This document shows, piece after piece, positions 13,274 through 21,503 of a DNA stretch of 61,772 nucleotides. The stretch spans positions 1 to 61,772 of the forward strand of contig CAYNFS010000006.1 in assembly GCA_964396685.1 (NCBI GenBank), written 5' to 3'. The notes under the pieces are model-generated. The model did not search any database. It saw only the letters and a program-made list of their open reading frames with translations, and had not been told where the DNA came from. Made by a program: the position numbers and the translations under genes. How positions within the stretch are numbered: position 1 is the stretch's first letter; each line of letters starts with the position of its first letter. Source of the DNA: CAYNFS01 sp964396685 (GTDB taxonomy: Bacteria; Patescibacteriota; Doudnabacteria; UBA920; 2-01-FULL-46-14).

Positions 13274-13918
13274 ATGAAAGTCAAAGTCTACAACCAAACC
13301 GGAGAGCAAACCCAAGAAGAAGTGGAACTTAATCCCAAAATTTTTGCTGTGCAAAAAATTAAGCCTGACGTGGTGCATTTTGTAGCCACGGCTTTGCTTT
13401 CGAATGCAAGAAATACCGTTGCTTCAACAAAGACCAGAGGCGAGGTCAGAGGAGGAGGCCGCAAGCCTTGGCAGCAAAAAGGAACGGGACGCGCCCGTCA
13501 CGGCTCCATCCGCTCGCCCCTGTGGCGGGGCGGCGGGATCACTTTCGGTCCTCGCCCCAACCGCAATTTTTATCAGAAAGTAAATCGCAAAGCCAGGCGC
13601 TTGGGCATTTTTTCGGTTCTTACTGACAAGCGAGCCCAAGGCCGGCTCGTAGTTTTGGAAAACTTGGAGCTTGAAGCGCCAAAAACCCGAGAGCTTTTGC
13701 AGAAACTTGAGAACCTCAAGAATATTTTGACAGAGCGGAAGGTTCTTTTGGTTGTCCCGGAAAAAAACGAAAAAATTGTCAAAGCGGCGAGGAATCTGCC
13801 GAACATCGAGGTAAGCTTGGCAAATAACTTGAATCTACTGCAGTTGCTCTGGACAGACAATGTAGTGATTTTGAAAAACGCTTTGCCGGTAATTGAAAAA
13901 ACTTATCTAACGAAATAA
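13274..13918 (+). CDS. rplD: Large ribosomal subunit protein uL4
   Basis: The 214-residue protein is uL4, which lines the peptide exit tunnel and in many bacteria represses the S10 operon. The ATG at 13274 (MKVKVYNQTGEQ) is preferred to an in-frame TTG at 13253 that lies in a repeat. The tunnel loop is evident: TRGEVRGGGRKPWQQKGTGRARHGS followed by PLWRGGG and FGPRP. The C-terminal half carries the usual RNA-binding fold. Length is normal. Confidence 0.96.
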   Translation: MKVKVYNQTGEQTQEEVELNPKIFAVQKIKPDVVHFVATALLSNARNTVASTKTRGEVRGGGRKPWQQKGTGRARHGSIRSPLWRGGGITFGPRPNRNFYQKVNRKARRLGIFSVLTDKRAQGRLVVLENLELEAPKTRELLQKLENLKNILTERKVLLVVPEKNEKIVKAARNLPNIEVSLANNLNLLQLLWTDNVVILKNALPVIEKTYLTK

Positions 13919-13921
13919 CAT

Positions 13922-14338
13922 ATGGGTATTTTGGACAAGTTAGGCATCAAAAAGAGACAGGAAGAAAAACCGGTCCTGCCGCCGGCGGATAAGGTTTTGC
14001 CCAAAGAAGTCCCGCAAACGGAAGCAAGGAGCGCAAGGCCAGCAGCGACCGGCGCCCACCGGCTTTTGGCAAGACCGATCCTTTCGGAAAAAGGCACGGC
14101 ATTGGCTAACTCCGGCAGGTACGTATTTGCGGTTGCATTAGGTGCCAATAAGCCGGAAATTAAGAAAAGCATTGAGAACATTTACAACGTCACCGTAGAG
14201 AGTGTGCGGATTGTCAATCTGCCGGCCAAGACGAGACGATACGGCAGGACGGTCGGCAAAACCTCCGCATGGAAGAAAGCAATCATCACGCTTAAGGCGG
14301 GAGAGCGGATCCCGGGCATAGTTGAGTCAGTGGGATAA
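13922..14338 (+). CDS. rplW: Large ribosomal subunit protein uL23 with N-terminal extension
   Basis: The 138-residue protein has the uL23 core from about residue 47 (LLARPILSEKGTALANSGRYVFAVA) to the end, including IKKSIENIYNVTVESVRIVNLPAKTRRYG. uL23 sits at the exit of the peptide tunnel and docks trigger factor and SRP. The first 45 residues are an extra Lys/Pro/Glu-rich segment, absent from the roughly 95-residue E. coli protein, that could reach out from the tunnel exit. It starts three bases after rplD and ends 16 bases before rplB. Confidence 0.95.
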   Translation: MGILDKLGIKKRQEEKPVLPPADKVLPKEVPQTEARSARPAATGAHRLLARPILSEKGTALANSGRYVFAVALGANKPEIKKSIENIYNVTVESVRIVNLPAKTRRYGRTVGKTSAWKKAIITLKAGERIPGIVESVG

Positions 14339-14353
14339 TATTACGGAAAAATT

Positions 14354-15187
14354 ATGGCACTCAAGCACTACAAACCAACTACCTCGGCCCGACGCAGGAC
14401 AACTGTTGTTGATTATTCCCAATTGTCGCGCAGGCCGCAGGCGCCAAAGTCTCTTCTTTTCTCCAAGGCCAAAAGCGGCGGGAGAAGCAATAGTGGCAAA
14501 ATCACTGTGCGCCATATTGGCGGTGGGACGAAGAAAAAACTTAGGTTAATTGACAACATCCGCGAGAAATTTGATGTCCCGGCCAGGGTAACTTCCCTGG
14601 AGTATGACCCAAACCGCAGCGCTTTCATCGCCTTGCTGACCTATAGAGACGGCGACAAACGTTATATTTTGGCGCCGGAGGGGGTGGGCGTCGGCGCGGA
14701 AGTTTTCAGTTCCCGCAACAAAGTGGAAATCAAAGCGGGGAACCGGACTCGCTTGAAACATATGCCCGCAGGAACCATGGTGCATGATGTTGAATTTGAT
14801 GCAGGCAAGGGCGGTCAGATTGTCAAAGGAGCGGGCAACTATGCCACAGTGATGTCAGCGGAGGAAAATTTCACGATTCTTAAATTGCCTTCGGGCGAGA
14901 TTCGCAAGTTTCCATCCGAAAATATGGCGACGATCGGCCAGCTTTCAAATCCTGACAATATCAATGTGCGAATCGGGAAAGCAGGCAGAATGAGGCTTAT
15001 GGGGATTAGGCCCTCGGTCCGCGGCAAAGCCATGAATCCGGTTGATCACCCGCACGGGGGAGGAGAAGGCCGCAATCCGATTGGACTGAAATATCCCAAA
15101 ACCCCTTGGGGGAAGCACGCGCTGGGCGTTAAAACCCGGCCGAAGAATAAGTGGTCAAATAAGTTTATTATTAAGCGCCGCACCTGA
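14354..15187 (+). CDS. rplB: Large ribosomal subunit protein uL2
   Basis: The 277-residue protein is uL2, needed for subunit association and peptidyl transferase function. The family start (MALKHYKPTTSARRRTTVVDY), the block NSGKITVRHIGGG and the highly conserved C-terminal loop GKAMNPVDHPHGGGEGRN with its essential His are all present. Length matches E. coli (273). It follows rplW and precedes rpsS with no promoter between. Confidence 0.98.
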   Translation: MALKHYKPTTSARRRTTVVDYSQLSRRPQAPKSLLFSKAKSGGRSNSGKITVRHIGGGTKKKLRLIDNIREKFDVPARVTSLEYDPNRSAFIALLTYRDGDKRYILAPEGVGVGAEVFSSRNKVEIKAGNRTRLKHMPAGTMVHDVEFDAGKGGQIVKGAGNYATVMSAEENFTILKLPSGEIRKFPSENMATIGQLSNPDNINVRIGKAGRMRLMGIRPSVRGKAMNPVDHPHGGGEGRNPIGLKYPKTPWGKHALGVKTRPKNKWSNKFIIKRRT

Positions 15188-15191
15188 TTTT

Positions 15192-15530
15192 ATGTCCAGA
15201 TCGCTCAAAAAAGGTCCATACGTTGATCCTCGAGTCTTGAAAAAGCTTGCGAATTTGAAACCGGGAAGCAAAACTATCATCAAGACTTGGTCGAGGGCTT
15301 GCACCGTAACACCGGAAATGGTAGGCTTCACTTTCGGCGTGCACAACGGCCGAAATTTTGCGGAGGTGTCCGTGACTGAAGACATGGTCGGGTATCGCCT
15401 CGGGGAATTTGCACCCACGAGAAAGTTCATCCGTCACGGGGGCCGAATGGCAAAAGAGGAAGAACAGGCTCAAGTTCAAGCAGAAAAGGCAAAGGTCACG
15501 GCCGCTCAAGAACAAACTGTGAAGAAGTAA
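15192..15530 (+). CDS. rpsS: Small ribosomal subunit protein uS19
   Basis: The 112-residue protein is uS19, a 30S head protein that touches the A-site tRNA. The start MSRSLKKGPYVDPRVLKKL and the block FGVHNGRNFAEVSVTEDMVGYRLGEFAPTRKF are typical. After residue 85 it carries an extra charged Gln/Glu/Lys-rich tail (KEEEQAQVQAEKAKVTAAQE), about 20 residues longer than E. coli uS19. It lies four bases after rplB. Confidence 0.97.
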   Translation: MSRSLKKGPYVDPRVLKKLANLKPGSKTIIKTWSRACTVTPEMVGFTFGVHNGRNFAEVSVTEDMVGYRLGEFAPTRKFIRHGGRMAKEEEQAQVQAEKAKVTAAQEQTVKK

Positions 15531-15541
15531 TCGCAGGAATT

Positions 15542-16123
15542 ATGGCAGAGGAAATTAAGAAAGAGATTAAAGAAGTGAAGGCGGTGGCTCGCGGCATTCA
15601 CATTTCGCCGCGAAAAGTTAGGCTTTTGGCGGGTCTGGTCGCCAATATGGCGGTTGAGGAGGCTCTGATACAGCTTGACGTTTTGACCAAAAAGGCGGCC
15701 AAACCGGTAAAAAAGCTGGTGGCTTCCGCTATCGCCAATGCGCGGCATAATTTCCAAATAGAGCCGGACAGGCTTTACATAAAAAATTTAACAGCAGACG
15801 GTGGCCGGGTGTTTTTCCGCTACCAGCCTAGGGCGCAGGGGCGCGCATTTCCGGTGAGAAAACGCACAAGCCACATAAATTTGGTTCTCGGAGTCTCCGA
15901 AAAGCCTCTGGCCGCCGTACCCAGAAAAACTAAACCGGAAACCGCCCCCGTTCATCAAGAAAAGATAGCGGAGAGTAAGCCGGAAATCAAAGAAGAGCCA
16001 AAGAAAACGAGCTTCTGGCAGAGGTTTAAAAGGAAGAAAGCGGAAGACAATACTCAAGTGCCGCCCAAGCAAGATATTAAAGGGAAGCATTATACGGGCT
16101 TTGACCGGAGAGGAAATATGTAA
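15542..16123 (+). CDS. rplV: Large ribosomal subunit protein uL22 with long C-terminal extension
   Basis: The 193-residue protein has the uL22 core at about residues 10-120 (HISPRKVRLLAGLVANMAVEEA, and the tunnel hairpin RVFFRYQPRAQGRAFPVRKRTSH). uL22 lines the exit tunnel. The remaining 70 or so residues are an unusual Lys/Glu-rich tail, with a basic aromatic piece (SFWQRFKRKKAED) and the end TGFDRRGNM, where E. coli uL22 stops at about 110. The stop (16121-16123) directly precedes the rpsC ATG. The role of the tail is unknown. Confidence 0.95.
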   Translation: MAEEIKKEIKEVKAVARGIHISPRKVRLLAGLVANMAVEEALIQLDVLTKKAAKPVKKLVASAIANARHNFQIEPDRLYIKNLTADGGRVFFRYQPRAQGRAFPVRKRTSHINLVLGVSEKPLAAVPRKTKPETAPVHQEKIAESKPEIKEEPKKTSFWQRFKRKKAEDNTQVPPKQDIKGKHYTGFDRRGNM

Positions 16124-16780
16124 ATGGGAAACAAAGTGGATCCAACCAGCTTGCGAATAAAAATCACGGATACCTGGAAGTCCCGCTGGTTTTCCCGCGG
16201 TAAAAAATTCGCGAACAATCTGCAGGAAGATACTAAAGTCCGAGAGTTTCTCTTGAAGAAGCTGGCTAAAGCGGGAATTGTCAGAATAGATATTGAACGG
16301 TTGAACCGGGAGCTCAACGTCATCATTTATTCTACCCGCCCCGGCATGATTATCGGCAAAGGCGGAGTGGGCGTTGAGGATCTCAAAAAACAGCTCAAGG
16401 CGGAGCTCGCGCTTATGTCCGAGCTTAAGATCACGATTGAAGAGTCTAGGAGCGTCAATTTGGAAGCGCAAGTTTGGGCGAATACCTTGGCGGAACAAAT
16501 CGAAAAACGCGCGGCCTACCGGCGGGCTATGAAAGCCGCTTTGGAGCAAATCATGGAAGCGGGCGCTGTGGGAGCAAAGGTAGCCTTCGCCGGACGCTTA
16601 GGCGGTGCGGAAATTGCCCGCACCGAGTGGCTGTATAAAGGCAAACTCCCTTTGCATACTCTTCGTGCCAATGTAGATTTTGCCAAGGCCACGGCCTATA
16701 CCACGTACGGAACCGTAGGCGTGAAAGTATGGATTAATAAGGGCGAGGTTTTTGACAATGTTGATTCCAAAAAAACTTAA
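16124..16780 (+). CDS. rpsC: Small ribosomal subunit protein uS3
   Basis: The 218-residue protein is uS3, which forms part of the mRNA entry tunnel and its helicase. The start MGNKVDPTSLRIKI, the KH-domain loop RPGMIIGKGGVGVEDLKKQL and the C-terminal domain (GRLGGAEIARTEWLYKGKLPLHTLRANVDF) are conserved. It starts right after rplV and overlaps rplP by 23 bases. Confidence 0.98.
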   Translation: MGNKVDPTSLRIKITDTWKSRWFSRGKKFANNLQEDTKVREFLLKKLAKAGIVRIDIERLNRELNVIIYSTRPGMIIGKGGVGVEDLKKQLKAELALMSELKITIEESRSVNLEAQVWANTLAEQIEKRAAYRRAMKAALEQIMEAGAVGAKVAFAGRLGGAEIARTEWLYKGKLPLHTLRANVDFAKATAYTTYGTVGVKVWINKGEVFDNVDSKKT

Positions 16781-17165
16781 ACATCGCAAACATCACCGAG
16801 GGCATACCAAAGGAAAAGCCACTGCGGGAAACTATTTAAGTTTCGGGTCTTATGGGCTGCGGGCGCTTTCCAATGCGTGGGTGACCAGCCGGCAGATCGA
16901 GGCGGCAAGACGAGCCATGACTAGATATGTGCAGCGCGGCGGAAAAATTTGGATCCGGATTTTTCCAGATAAGCCTATAACAGCCAAGGGCAACGAGATC
17001 CCAATGGGGGGCGGGAAGGGAGCCGTTGATCATTTTGTAGCGGTTGTGAAAAGAGGCCGCGTTTTATTCGAGATTGACGGCGTTTCCGAGGATGCGGCCA
17101 AGGAGGCGATGAGACTGGCGTCCCACAAATTGCCGCTTAAAACCAAATTTGAGTCAAGATTTTGA
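16758..17165 (+). CDS. rplP: Large ribosomal subunit protein uL16
   Basis: The 135-residue protein is uL16, which positions tRNAs in the A and P sites. The ATG at 16758 gives the family start MLIPKKLKHRKHHRG; an in-frame TTG two codons earlier is less likely. The conserved block RAMTRYVQRGGKIWIRIFPDKPITAKGNEIPMGGGKG is present. It overlaps the end of rpsC by 23 bases, so translation is probably coupled. Confidence 0.97.
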   Translation: MLIPKKLKHRKHHRGHTKGKATAGNYLSFGSYGLRALSNAWVTSRQIEAARRAMTRYVQRGGKIWIRIFPDKPITAKGNEIPMGGGKGAVDHFVAVVKRGRVLFEIDGVSEDAAKEAMRLASHKLPLKTKFESRF

Positions 17166-17176
17166 ATTTTTAGGCG

Positions 17177-17380
17177 ATGAAAACAAGAGAGATTAGAAAA
17201 ATGTCAGATCAGGATCTAGGGAAAGAACTCGCAAAGTTGAGAGAGCGTGTTTTGGAGCTTCGTTTTAAAATTGGAGGGAAGGAAGTCAAAAATTACCGCC
17301 AGATGTTTGAGACAAGGAAAGATGTTGCCAGAATTTTAACCGTTCTCAAGGAGCGACAACATGTCAAAAGTAAAGCGTAG
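17177..17380 (+). CDS. rpmC: Large ribosomal subunit protein uL29
   Basis: The 67-residue helical hairpin protein is uL29, located at the tunnel exit. The start MKTREIRKMSDQDLGKELAKLRERVLELRF and the end VARILTVLKERQ are typical. It overlaps rpsQ by 20 bases. Confidence 0.95.
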   Translation: MKTREIRKMSDQDLGKELAKLRERVLELRFKIGGKEVKNYRQMFETRKDVARILTVLKERQHVKSKA

Positions 17381-17597
17381 AGGCGAGGTTGTGAGCGACA
17401 GGATGCAGAAGACCGTTGTGGTCAGGGTAGCTTTGCAAAAAATACACCCCAAGTACAAAAAGCAGTATGCGGTATACAGGAAGTATAAGGCGCATCACGA
17501 AGGCGAGCCGCTTAAGATAGGCGACATTGTAGAGATTGAACAGGCCAAGCCGTACTCAAAAACCAAGAGATGGGTTGTAGTGAAGAAGATTGAATGA
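17361..17597 (+). CDS. rpsQ: Small ribosomal subunit protein uS17
   Basis: The 78-residue OB-fold protein is uS17, a primary 16S rRNA binder. It shows the conserved pieces GEVVSDRMQKTVVVRV, HPKYKKQYAVYRKYKAHHE and GDIVEIEQAKPYSKTKRWVV. The start lies inside rpmC. A short A+T-rich repeat (17600-17640) separates it from rplN. Confidence 0.97.
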   Translation: MSKVKRRGEVVSDRMQKTVVVRVALQKIHPKYKKQYAVYRKYKAHHEGEPLKIGDIVEIEQAKPYSKTKRWVVVKKIE

Positions 17598-17645
17598 CCA
17601 AAAGTTTAGAAATTAGGTCAATTAGGATTTAGAAATTTTCAGGAT

Positions 17646-18017
17646 ATGATTCATTTAAGAACCAGATTGAAAGTGGCTGACAATACGGGAGCGAAGGAAA
17701 TCGCGGTTTTTAGCGTATCCGGCTCAAACCGCAGGCGCCACGTGGGGCTGGGAGACATTGTGACCGCTTCGGTCAAGGACTGCGACGCGCAAGGGCAGGT
17801 TAAGAAGGGAGACAAGGTCTACGCGGTTATCGTAAGAACCAAAAAAGAGGCCAGACGGTCTGACGGCTCATATATCCGGTTTGACGAAAATGCGGCAGTG
17901 TTGATTAATAAAGACTCGAAAGAACCGCTAGGCACCAGGATTTTCGGGCCGATTCCCAGAGAGTTGCGCGATCTGGGCTTCACCAAGATCATTAGCCTGG
18001 CACCCGAAGTGATATGA
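17646..18017 (+). CDS. rplN: Large ribosomal subunit protein uL14
   Basis: The 123-residue protein is uL14, at the subunit interface next to the factor-binding site. Length and motifs are standard: MIHLRTRLKVADNTGAKEI, GDIVTASVKD, RFDENAAVLIN and GTRIFGPIPRELRD. Its stop overlaps the start of rplX (ATGA). Confidence 0.98.
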   Translation: MIHLRTRLKVADNTGAKEIAVFSVSGSNRRRHVGLGDIVTASVKDCDAQGQVKKGDKVYAVIVRTKKEARRSDGSYIRFDENAAVLINKDSKEPLGTRIFGPIPRELRDLGFTKIISLAPEVI

Positions 18018-18325
18018 CGCACATTCGCAAAGGAGACGAAGTAAAAGTTCTGGCGGGAAAGGAGAGGGGCCGAAAAGGCAAGGTGGCCAAGCTCAACCTT
18101 AAAACATTGCGAGCCGTGGTTGAGGGACTGAATATCAAGATTCGGCACCAGCGTCCGAGAAAAGCCGGTGAAAAGGGGCAAAAAGTCCAATTGCCCGCGT
18201 CGATTCATATTTCCGTTTTGATGGTGGTTTGCCCCCATTGCGGAAAAACAACAAGGGCAGGGCATGAGCGAGACGAAAAAGGCGCCAAATTTAGAATATG
18301 CAAAAAGTGCGGGAAGAGAATATGA
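18014..18325 (+). CDS. rplX: Large ribosomal subunit protein uL24
   Basis: The 103-residue protein is uL24, an assembly initiator with a KOW motif (IRKGDEVKVLAGKERGRKGKV). Its C-terminal region carries a CPHC ... CKKC zinc-ribbon pattern, seen in some bacterial uL24 proteins. It overlaps both neighbours by ATGA junctions and ends with TGA. Confidence 0.96.
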   Translation: MTHIRKGDEVKVLAGKERGRKGKVAKLNLKTLRAVVEGLNIKIRHQRPRKAGEKGQKVQLPASIHISVLMVVCPHCGKTTRAGHERDEKGAKFRICKKCGKRI

Positions 18326-18873
18326 CAAGATTATTGCAGCAATTTAGAACAAAGATTTTGCCAGAGCTTCGGCAAGAGCTCAAGTTTGCCAATGATCTGG
18401 CGGTACCGAGAGTTGAAAAGATTATGGTCAATGCCGGCGTTGGCAAGCTTTTGCAGCAGCAGCCGAAAAGCCTGGACGAATTCATCAAAGCGATGGCCAA
18501 AATCACGGGGCAGCAGCCTCAAGTCACACGGGCAAAAAAAGCCATTTCCGGATTTAAAATCAGGCAAGGGCAGGCCGTGGGGCTTATGGTAACTTTGCGG
18601 GGGAAGCGGATGTATGATTTTCTCGACAAGCTCATAAATGCCACTTTGCCCAGGAGCCGGGATTTCCGCGGTTTGTCAAAAAAGGGTTTTGATCGGCACG
18701 GCAATTACTCTTTGGGGTTGCGCGACCACATGGTTTTTCCCGAGATGGCACAGGAAGAAATAGGGACGGGTTTTGGTTTGGAAGTAACAATTGCGACAAC
18801 GGCAAAAACTGATGAAGCGGCCTATAAATTATTAAAGCACCTGGGATTTCCATTCAAGGAGAATCTTACTTAA
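18322..18873 (+). CDS. rplE: Large ribosomal subunit protein uL5
   Basis: The 183-residue protein is uL5, which binds 5S rRNA and contacts the P-site tRNA. The ATG at 18322 overlaps the rplX stop and gives MTRLLQQFRTKILPEL; a longer frame from 18298 only reads through rplX. Conserved blocks are KIMVNAGVG, ITGQQPQVTRAKKAISGFKIRQG and RDFRGLSKKGFDRHGNYSLGLRDHMVFPE. Length is normal. Confidence 0.97.
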   Translation: MTRLLQQFRTKILPELRQELKFANDLAVPRVEKIMVNAGVGKLLQQQPKSLDEFIKAMAKITGQQPQVTRAKKAISGFKIRQGQAVGLMVTLRGKRMYDFLDKLINATLPRSRDFRGLSKKGFDRHGNYSLGLRDHMVFPEMAQEEIGTGFGLEVTIATTAKTDEAAYKLLKHLGFPFKENLT

Positions 18874-18878
18874 CCTTA

Positions 18879-19064
18879 ATGGCCAAGAAAAGTCAGATTG
18901 CAAAATCCAAGAGGACGCCGAAATTTTCCACACGTTTGGTGCGGCGGTGCTGGCGGTGCGGACGAGTTCGCGGTTATATGCGGGATTTTGATTTGTGCCG
19001 GATTTGTTTCCGCGAGCTTGCAAGCCGCGGCGAAATCCCGGGTATTATTAAATCAAGCTGGTGA
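18879..19064 (+). CDS. rpsZ: Small ribosomal subunit protein uS14, zinc-binding type
   Basis: The 61-residue protein is the short, zinc-binding uS14 of the 30S head. The two CxxC pairs (CWRC, CRIC) in RRCWRCGRVRGYMRDFDLCRICFREL bind one zinc. The C-terminal GEIPGIIKSSW is the family signature. This C+ form is usual in CPR and Gram-positive bacteria. It sits between rplE and rpsH in the normal spc order. Confidence 0.96.
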   Translation: MAKKSQIAKSKRTPKFSTRLVRRCWRCGRVRGYMRDFDLCRICFRELASRGEIPGIIKSSW

Positions 19065-19071
19065 TAACTAT

Positions 19072-19461
19072 ATGGATCCGATTGCCGACATGCTTACTCG
19101 CATCAGAAATGCCTTGGCTGTTAAAAAGCCAGAGGTGGTTTTGCCTTATTCTAAATTGAAGTACAACCTGGCCAGGCTCTTGGAAAGCCAAGGCTGGGTT
19201 GAAAAAACGGAAAATTTGCAAGAAGGAGCCAAAAAGATGCTTAAGCTGATTTTGAAATACGATAATGCAGGTCTGCCGGCAATTGCTGGAATGAAGCGGG
19301 TCAGCAAGGCCGGCCAGCGCATTTACGCCAAAGCCTCTGAAATCTCCAAATACCGCCTTGGCTTAGGCGCCACCATCATTTCCACTTCCAAGGGTCTTAT
19401 GACAGACAGGGAAGCCCGCAAAGAAAAGGTCGGCGGGGAAGTAATTTGTCAAATCTGGTAG
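19072..19461 (+). CDS. rpsH: Small ribosomal subunit protein uS8
   Basis: The 129-residue protein is uS8, a primary 16S rRNA binder that represses the spc operon in E. coli. The ATG at 19072 gives the family start MDPIADMLTRIRNALAVKKPEV; the frame open upstream overlaps rpsZ. The C-terminal block GLGATIISTSKGLMTDREARKEKVGGEVICQIW is diagnostic. A 206-base gap with a palindromic repeat follows. Confidence 0.97.
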   Translation: MDPIADMLTRIRNALAVKKPEVVLPYSKLKYNLARLLESQGWVEKTENLQEGAKKMLKLILKYDNAGLPAIAGMKRVSKAGQRIYAKASEISKYRLGLGATIISTSKGLMTDREARKEKVGGEVICQIW

Positions 19462-19499
19462 CGGAACTCTATTTTTCAATGTTTCCAGTCCCTTCTCGC

Positions 19500-19640
19500 C
19501 TTAATACGAATGACATCTTTTACTGCACCATGATTCTATGAATGCGAATGCTCCGAATAAACACCTATTCGCATCATTCGGATTAACGAATATAATCACG
19601 GAGACGAACAAAACGATTAGGATTAAGGGACAAGAGAACT
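19500..19640. repeat. Dispersed repeat in the rpsH-rplF gap
   Basis: The gap contains several copies and complements of ttcgcat, tccgaat, attcggat and gaatgac. It resembles 5325-5405 and 47578-47650. No promoter was recognised in it. Confidence 0.6.
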
Positions 19641-19667
19641 TAAAATTTGAGTAGGATGTAATAGACT

Positions 19668-20216
19668 ATGTCTAAGATTGGCAAAAAACCCATAGTAATT
19701 CCCGACGGCGTCCAAGTAAATATCGCAGGCAGCGCCGTGAAAGTAAAAGGACCCGGAGGGGAGCTTGATTTACGACTGCATCCCAAGGTGCACGTCGAAG
19801 TTTCCGGAAGTTCGGCTAAAGTTTCGGTGAAGAATCCGGATGATCGCAGGCAAAAAGCCTTGTGGGGGACCTTCCGCGCGATTTTGCAAAACATGGTGGC
19901 TGGAGCGGGTCGGGCTTTTGAGCGCAGACTTGAAATAGTTGGAGTGGGATACAAAGCCGCTGTTTCAGGCAATAAATTGGTTTTGAATATCGGCTATTCG
20001 CATCCGGTGGAGATTGAGATTCCGGCAGAGCTTGAAGTCAAGGTTGAAAAAAATACCGTGAGCGTTGCCGGGGCGGACAAGCAGGCCGTGGGGCAATTCG
20101 CGGCATCTTTGAGGAGCCGTCGCCCTCCCGAGCCTTACAAGGGCAAGGGATTAAGATACCATGATGAAGTCGTCAGAAGGAAAGCCGGCAAAGTAACTAA
20201 AGCCGTTGGAGGATAA
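19668..20216 (+). CDS. rplF: Large ribosomal subunit protein uL6
   Basis: The 182-residue protein is uL6, beside the sarcin-ricin loop and the factor-binding site. The start MSKIGKKPIVIPDGVQV, the tandem domains and the C-terminal RRPPEPYKGKGLRYHDEVVRRKAGK match the family, as does the length. Confidence 0.97.
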   Translation: MSKIGKKPIVIPDGVQVNIAGSAVKVKGPGGELDLRLHPKVHVEVSGSSAKVSVKNPDDRRQKALWGTFRAILQNMVAGAGRAFERRLEIVGVGYKAAVSGNKLVLNIGYSHPVEIEIPAELEVKVEKNTVSVAGADKQAVGQFAASLRSRRPPEPYKGKGLRYHDEVVRRKAGKVTKAVGG

Positions 20217-20246
20217 GATTTTTGATTTTTAAACTTTGAATTTTTT

Positions 20247-20597
20247 ATGAAGCCTCAAGTAAAACGCCAAAAAAGAATAATCCGCCACCGGAGGGTTAGA
20301 GCGAAGATTTTCGGCACCGAGGACCGGCCGAGGCTTTCGGTATTCAGAGGTCATAAAAATATGTTTTTACAGTTGATTGACGATGCGACGGGCAAGACTT
20401 TGGTATGGGCTTCGACCAAAGAAGTCAAAGGGGGGAAAGGCAAGCAGGCTCAAGCCTTGGCGGCTGCCAAAATCCTTTCTGAAAAAGCCCGCGGTGCCGG
20501 GATCAAACGAATAGTTTTTGATCGCGGAGGGTTTAGATACCACGGCCGCGTACGAGCTGTGGCCGAGACGGTACGGAAAGCCGGACTTAATTTTTAG
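20247..20597 (+). CDS. rplR: Large ribosomal subunit protein uL18
   Basis: The 116-residue protein is uL18, which binds 5S rRNA. It shows RHRRVRAKIFGTEDRPRLSVFRGHKNMFLQLIDD, then the conserved FDRGGFRYHGRVRAVAETVRKAGLNF. A short A+T-rich stretch precedes it; rpsE follows eight bases after its stop. Confidence 0.97.
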   Translation: MKPQVKRQKRIIRHRRVRAKIFGTEDRPRLSVFRGHKNMFLQLIDDATGKTLVWASTKEVKGGKGKQAQALAAAKILSEKARGAGIKRIVFDRGGFRYHGRVRAVAETVRKAGLNF

Positions 20598-20605
20598 CAG
20601 AATTT

Positions 20606-21094
20606 ATGGCTTACCAAAGGGAAGTAGTCAAAAAAGAATTTCAGACGAAAGTGGTTGAGATAAGGCGCGTGGCCAGAGTGGTGGCGGGCGGCAAGCGCAT
20701 GCGTTTCCGCGCCTTAGTCGTTTCGGGAGACCGGGGCGGCAGAGTGGGAATTGGTTTGAAAAAAGGGTCTGACGTGGCAGACGCGGTCGCCAAAGCGAGC
20801 GCCCAGGCAAAAAAGAATATGATTTCAGTTTCTCTTGCGGAAGGGACGATTCCTCACCTAGTTCAGCTCAAGTACAAATCCGCAAAGATTTTGCTCAAAC
20901 CCGCCAAACCCGGGACCGGGATTATCGCCGGAGGACCGGTGCGCGCGGTCGTAAGCCTGGCGGGTATCAAAAACATCACAAGCAAGATGCTGGGTTCTCC
21001 AAATAAAGTTAGCAATGTTCGGGCGACTTATGAAGCCTTAAAGAGCTTAAAAAGCAATGGTTTTAACTCTATCCAATCTCAAGCCAAAAATTAG
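20606..21094 (+). CDS. rpsE: Small ribosomal subunit protein uS5
   Basis: The 162-residue protein is uS5, at the mRNA entry site and important for accuracy. The motifs EIRRVARVVAGGKRMRFRALVVSGD, GLKKGSDVADAV, KPAKPGTGIIAGGPVRAVVSLAGI and KMLGSPNKVSNVRATYEAL are typical. It overlaps rplO by 38 bases. The uL30 gene that usually follows is missing, a hallmark of CPR bacteria. Confidence 0.97.
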   Translation: MAYQREVVKKEFQTKVVEIRRVARVVAGGKRMRFRALVVSGDRGGRVGIGLKKGSDVADAVAKASAQAKKNMISVSLAEGTIPHLVQLKYKSAKILLKPAKPGTGIIAGGPVRAVVSLAGIKNITSKMLGSPNKVSNVRATYEALKSLKSNGFNSIQSQAKN

Positions 21095-21503
21095 AAAAAA
21101 ACCGCGCAAGCGCGTGGGGCGCGGTTTGGGTTCAGGCCGCGGGGCATATTCAGGCCGGGGCATCAAAGGTCAGAAAGCCAGAACCGGCGGCAGTATTCCG
21201 CCCGGCTTTGAAGGAGGCAGAATGCCGTTTATCCGCCAAATTCCCAAGGCCAAAGGATTTAAATCGATTCACCCAAAGTCTGCCACTATAACATTGACGG
21301 CCTTGGCGGGGTCGTTTGCTGAAGGGGAAGTTATAACCTTGAAGAGCTTGAAAGCCAAGGGGTTCCTAGACAACAAAGCTCTTGCGGCCAAAATCGTTGG
21401 CAAAACCAAAATTTTCAAGAAATTGAACGTTCAGGGAGTGCCGGCCTCAAAAAGCGCCAGTACCGCAATTGAACGGGCAGGGGGAGCCATCCAAAGTGTT
21501 TAG
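21057..21503 (+). CDS. rplO: Large ribosomal subunit protein uL15
   Basis: The 148-residue protein is uL15, a late assembly protein of the 50S core. The start MVLTLSNLKPK lies within rpsE. The family block RVGRGLGSGRGAYSGRGIKGQKARTGG and GFEGGRMPFIRQIPKAKGF follow. It overlaps the secY GTG start by eight bases. Confidence 0.97.
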   Translation: MVLTLSNLKPKIRKKPRKRVGRGLGSGRGAYSGRGIKGQKARTGGSIPPGFEGGRMPFIRQIPKAKGFKSIHPKSATITLTALAGSFAEGEVITLKSLKAKGFLDNKALAAKIVGKTKIFKKLNVQGVPASKSASTAIERAGGAIQSV

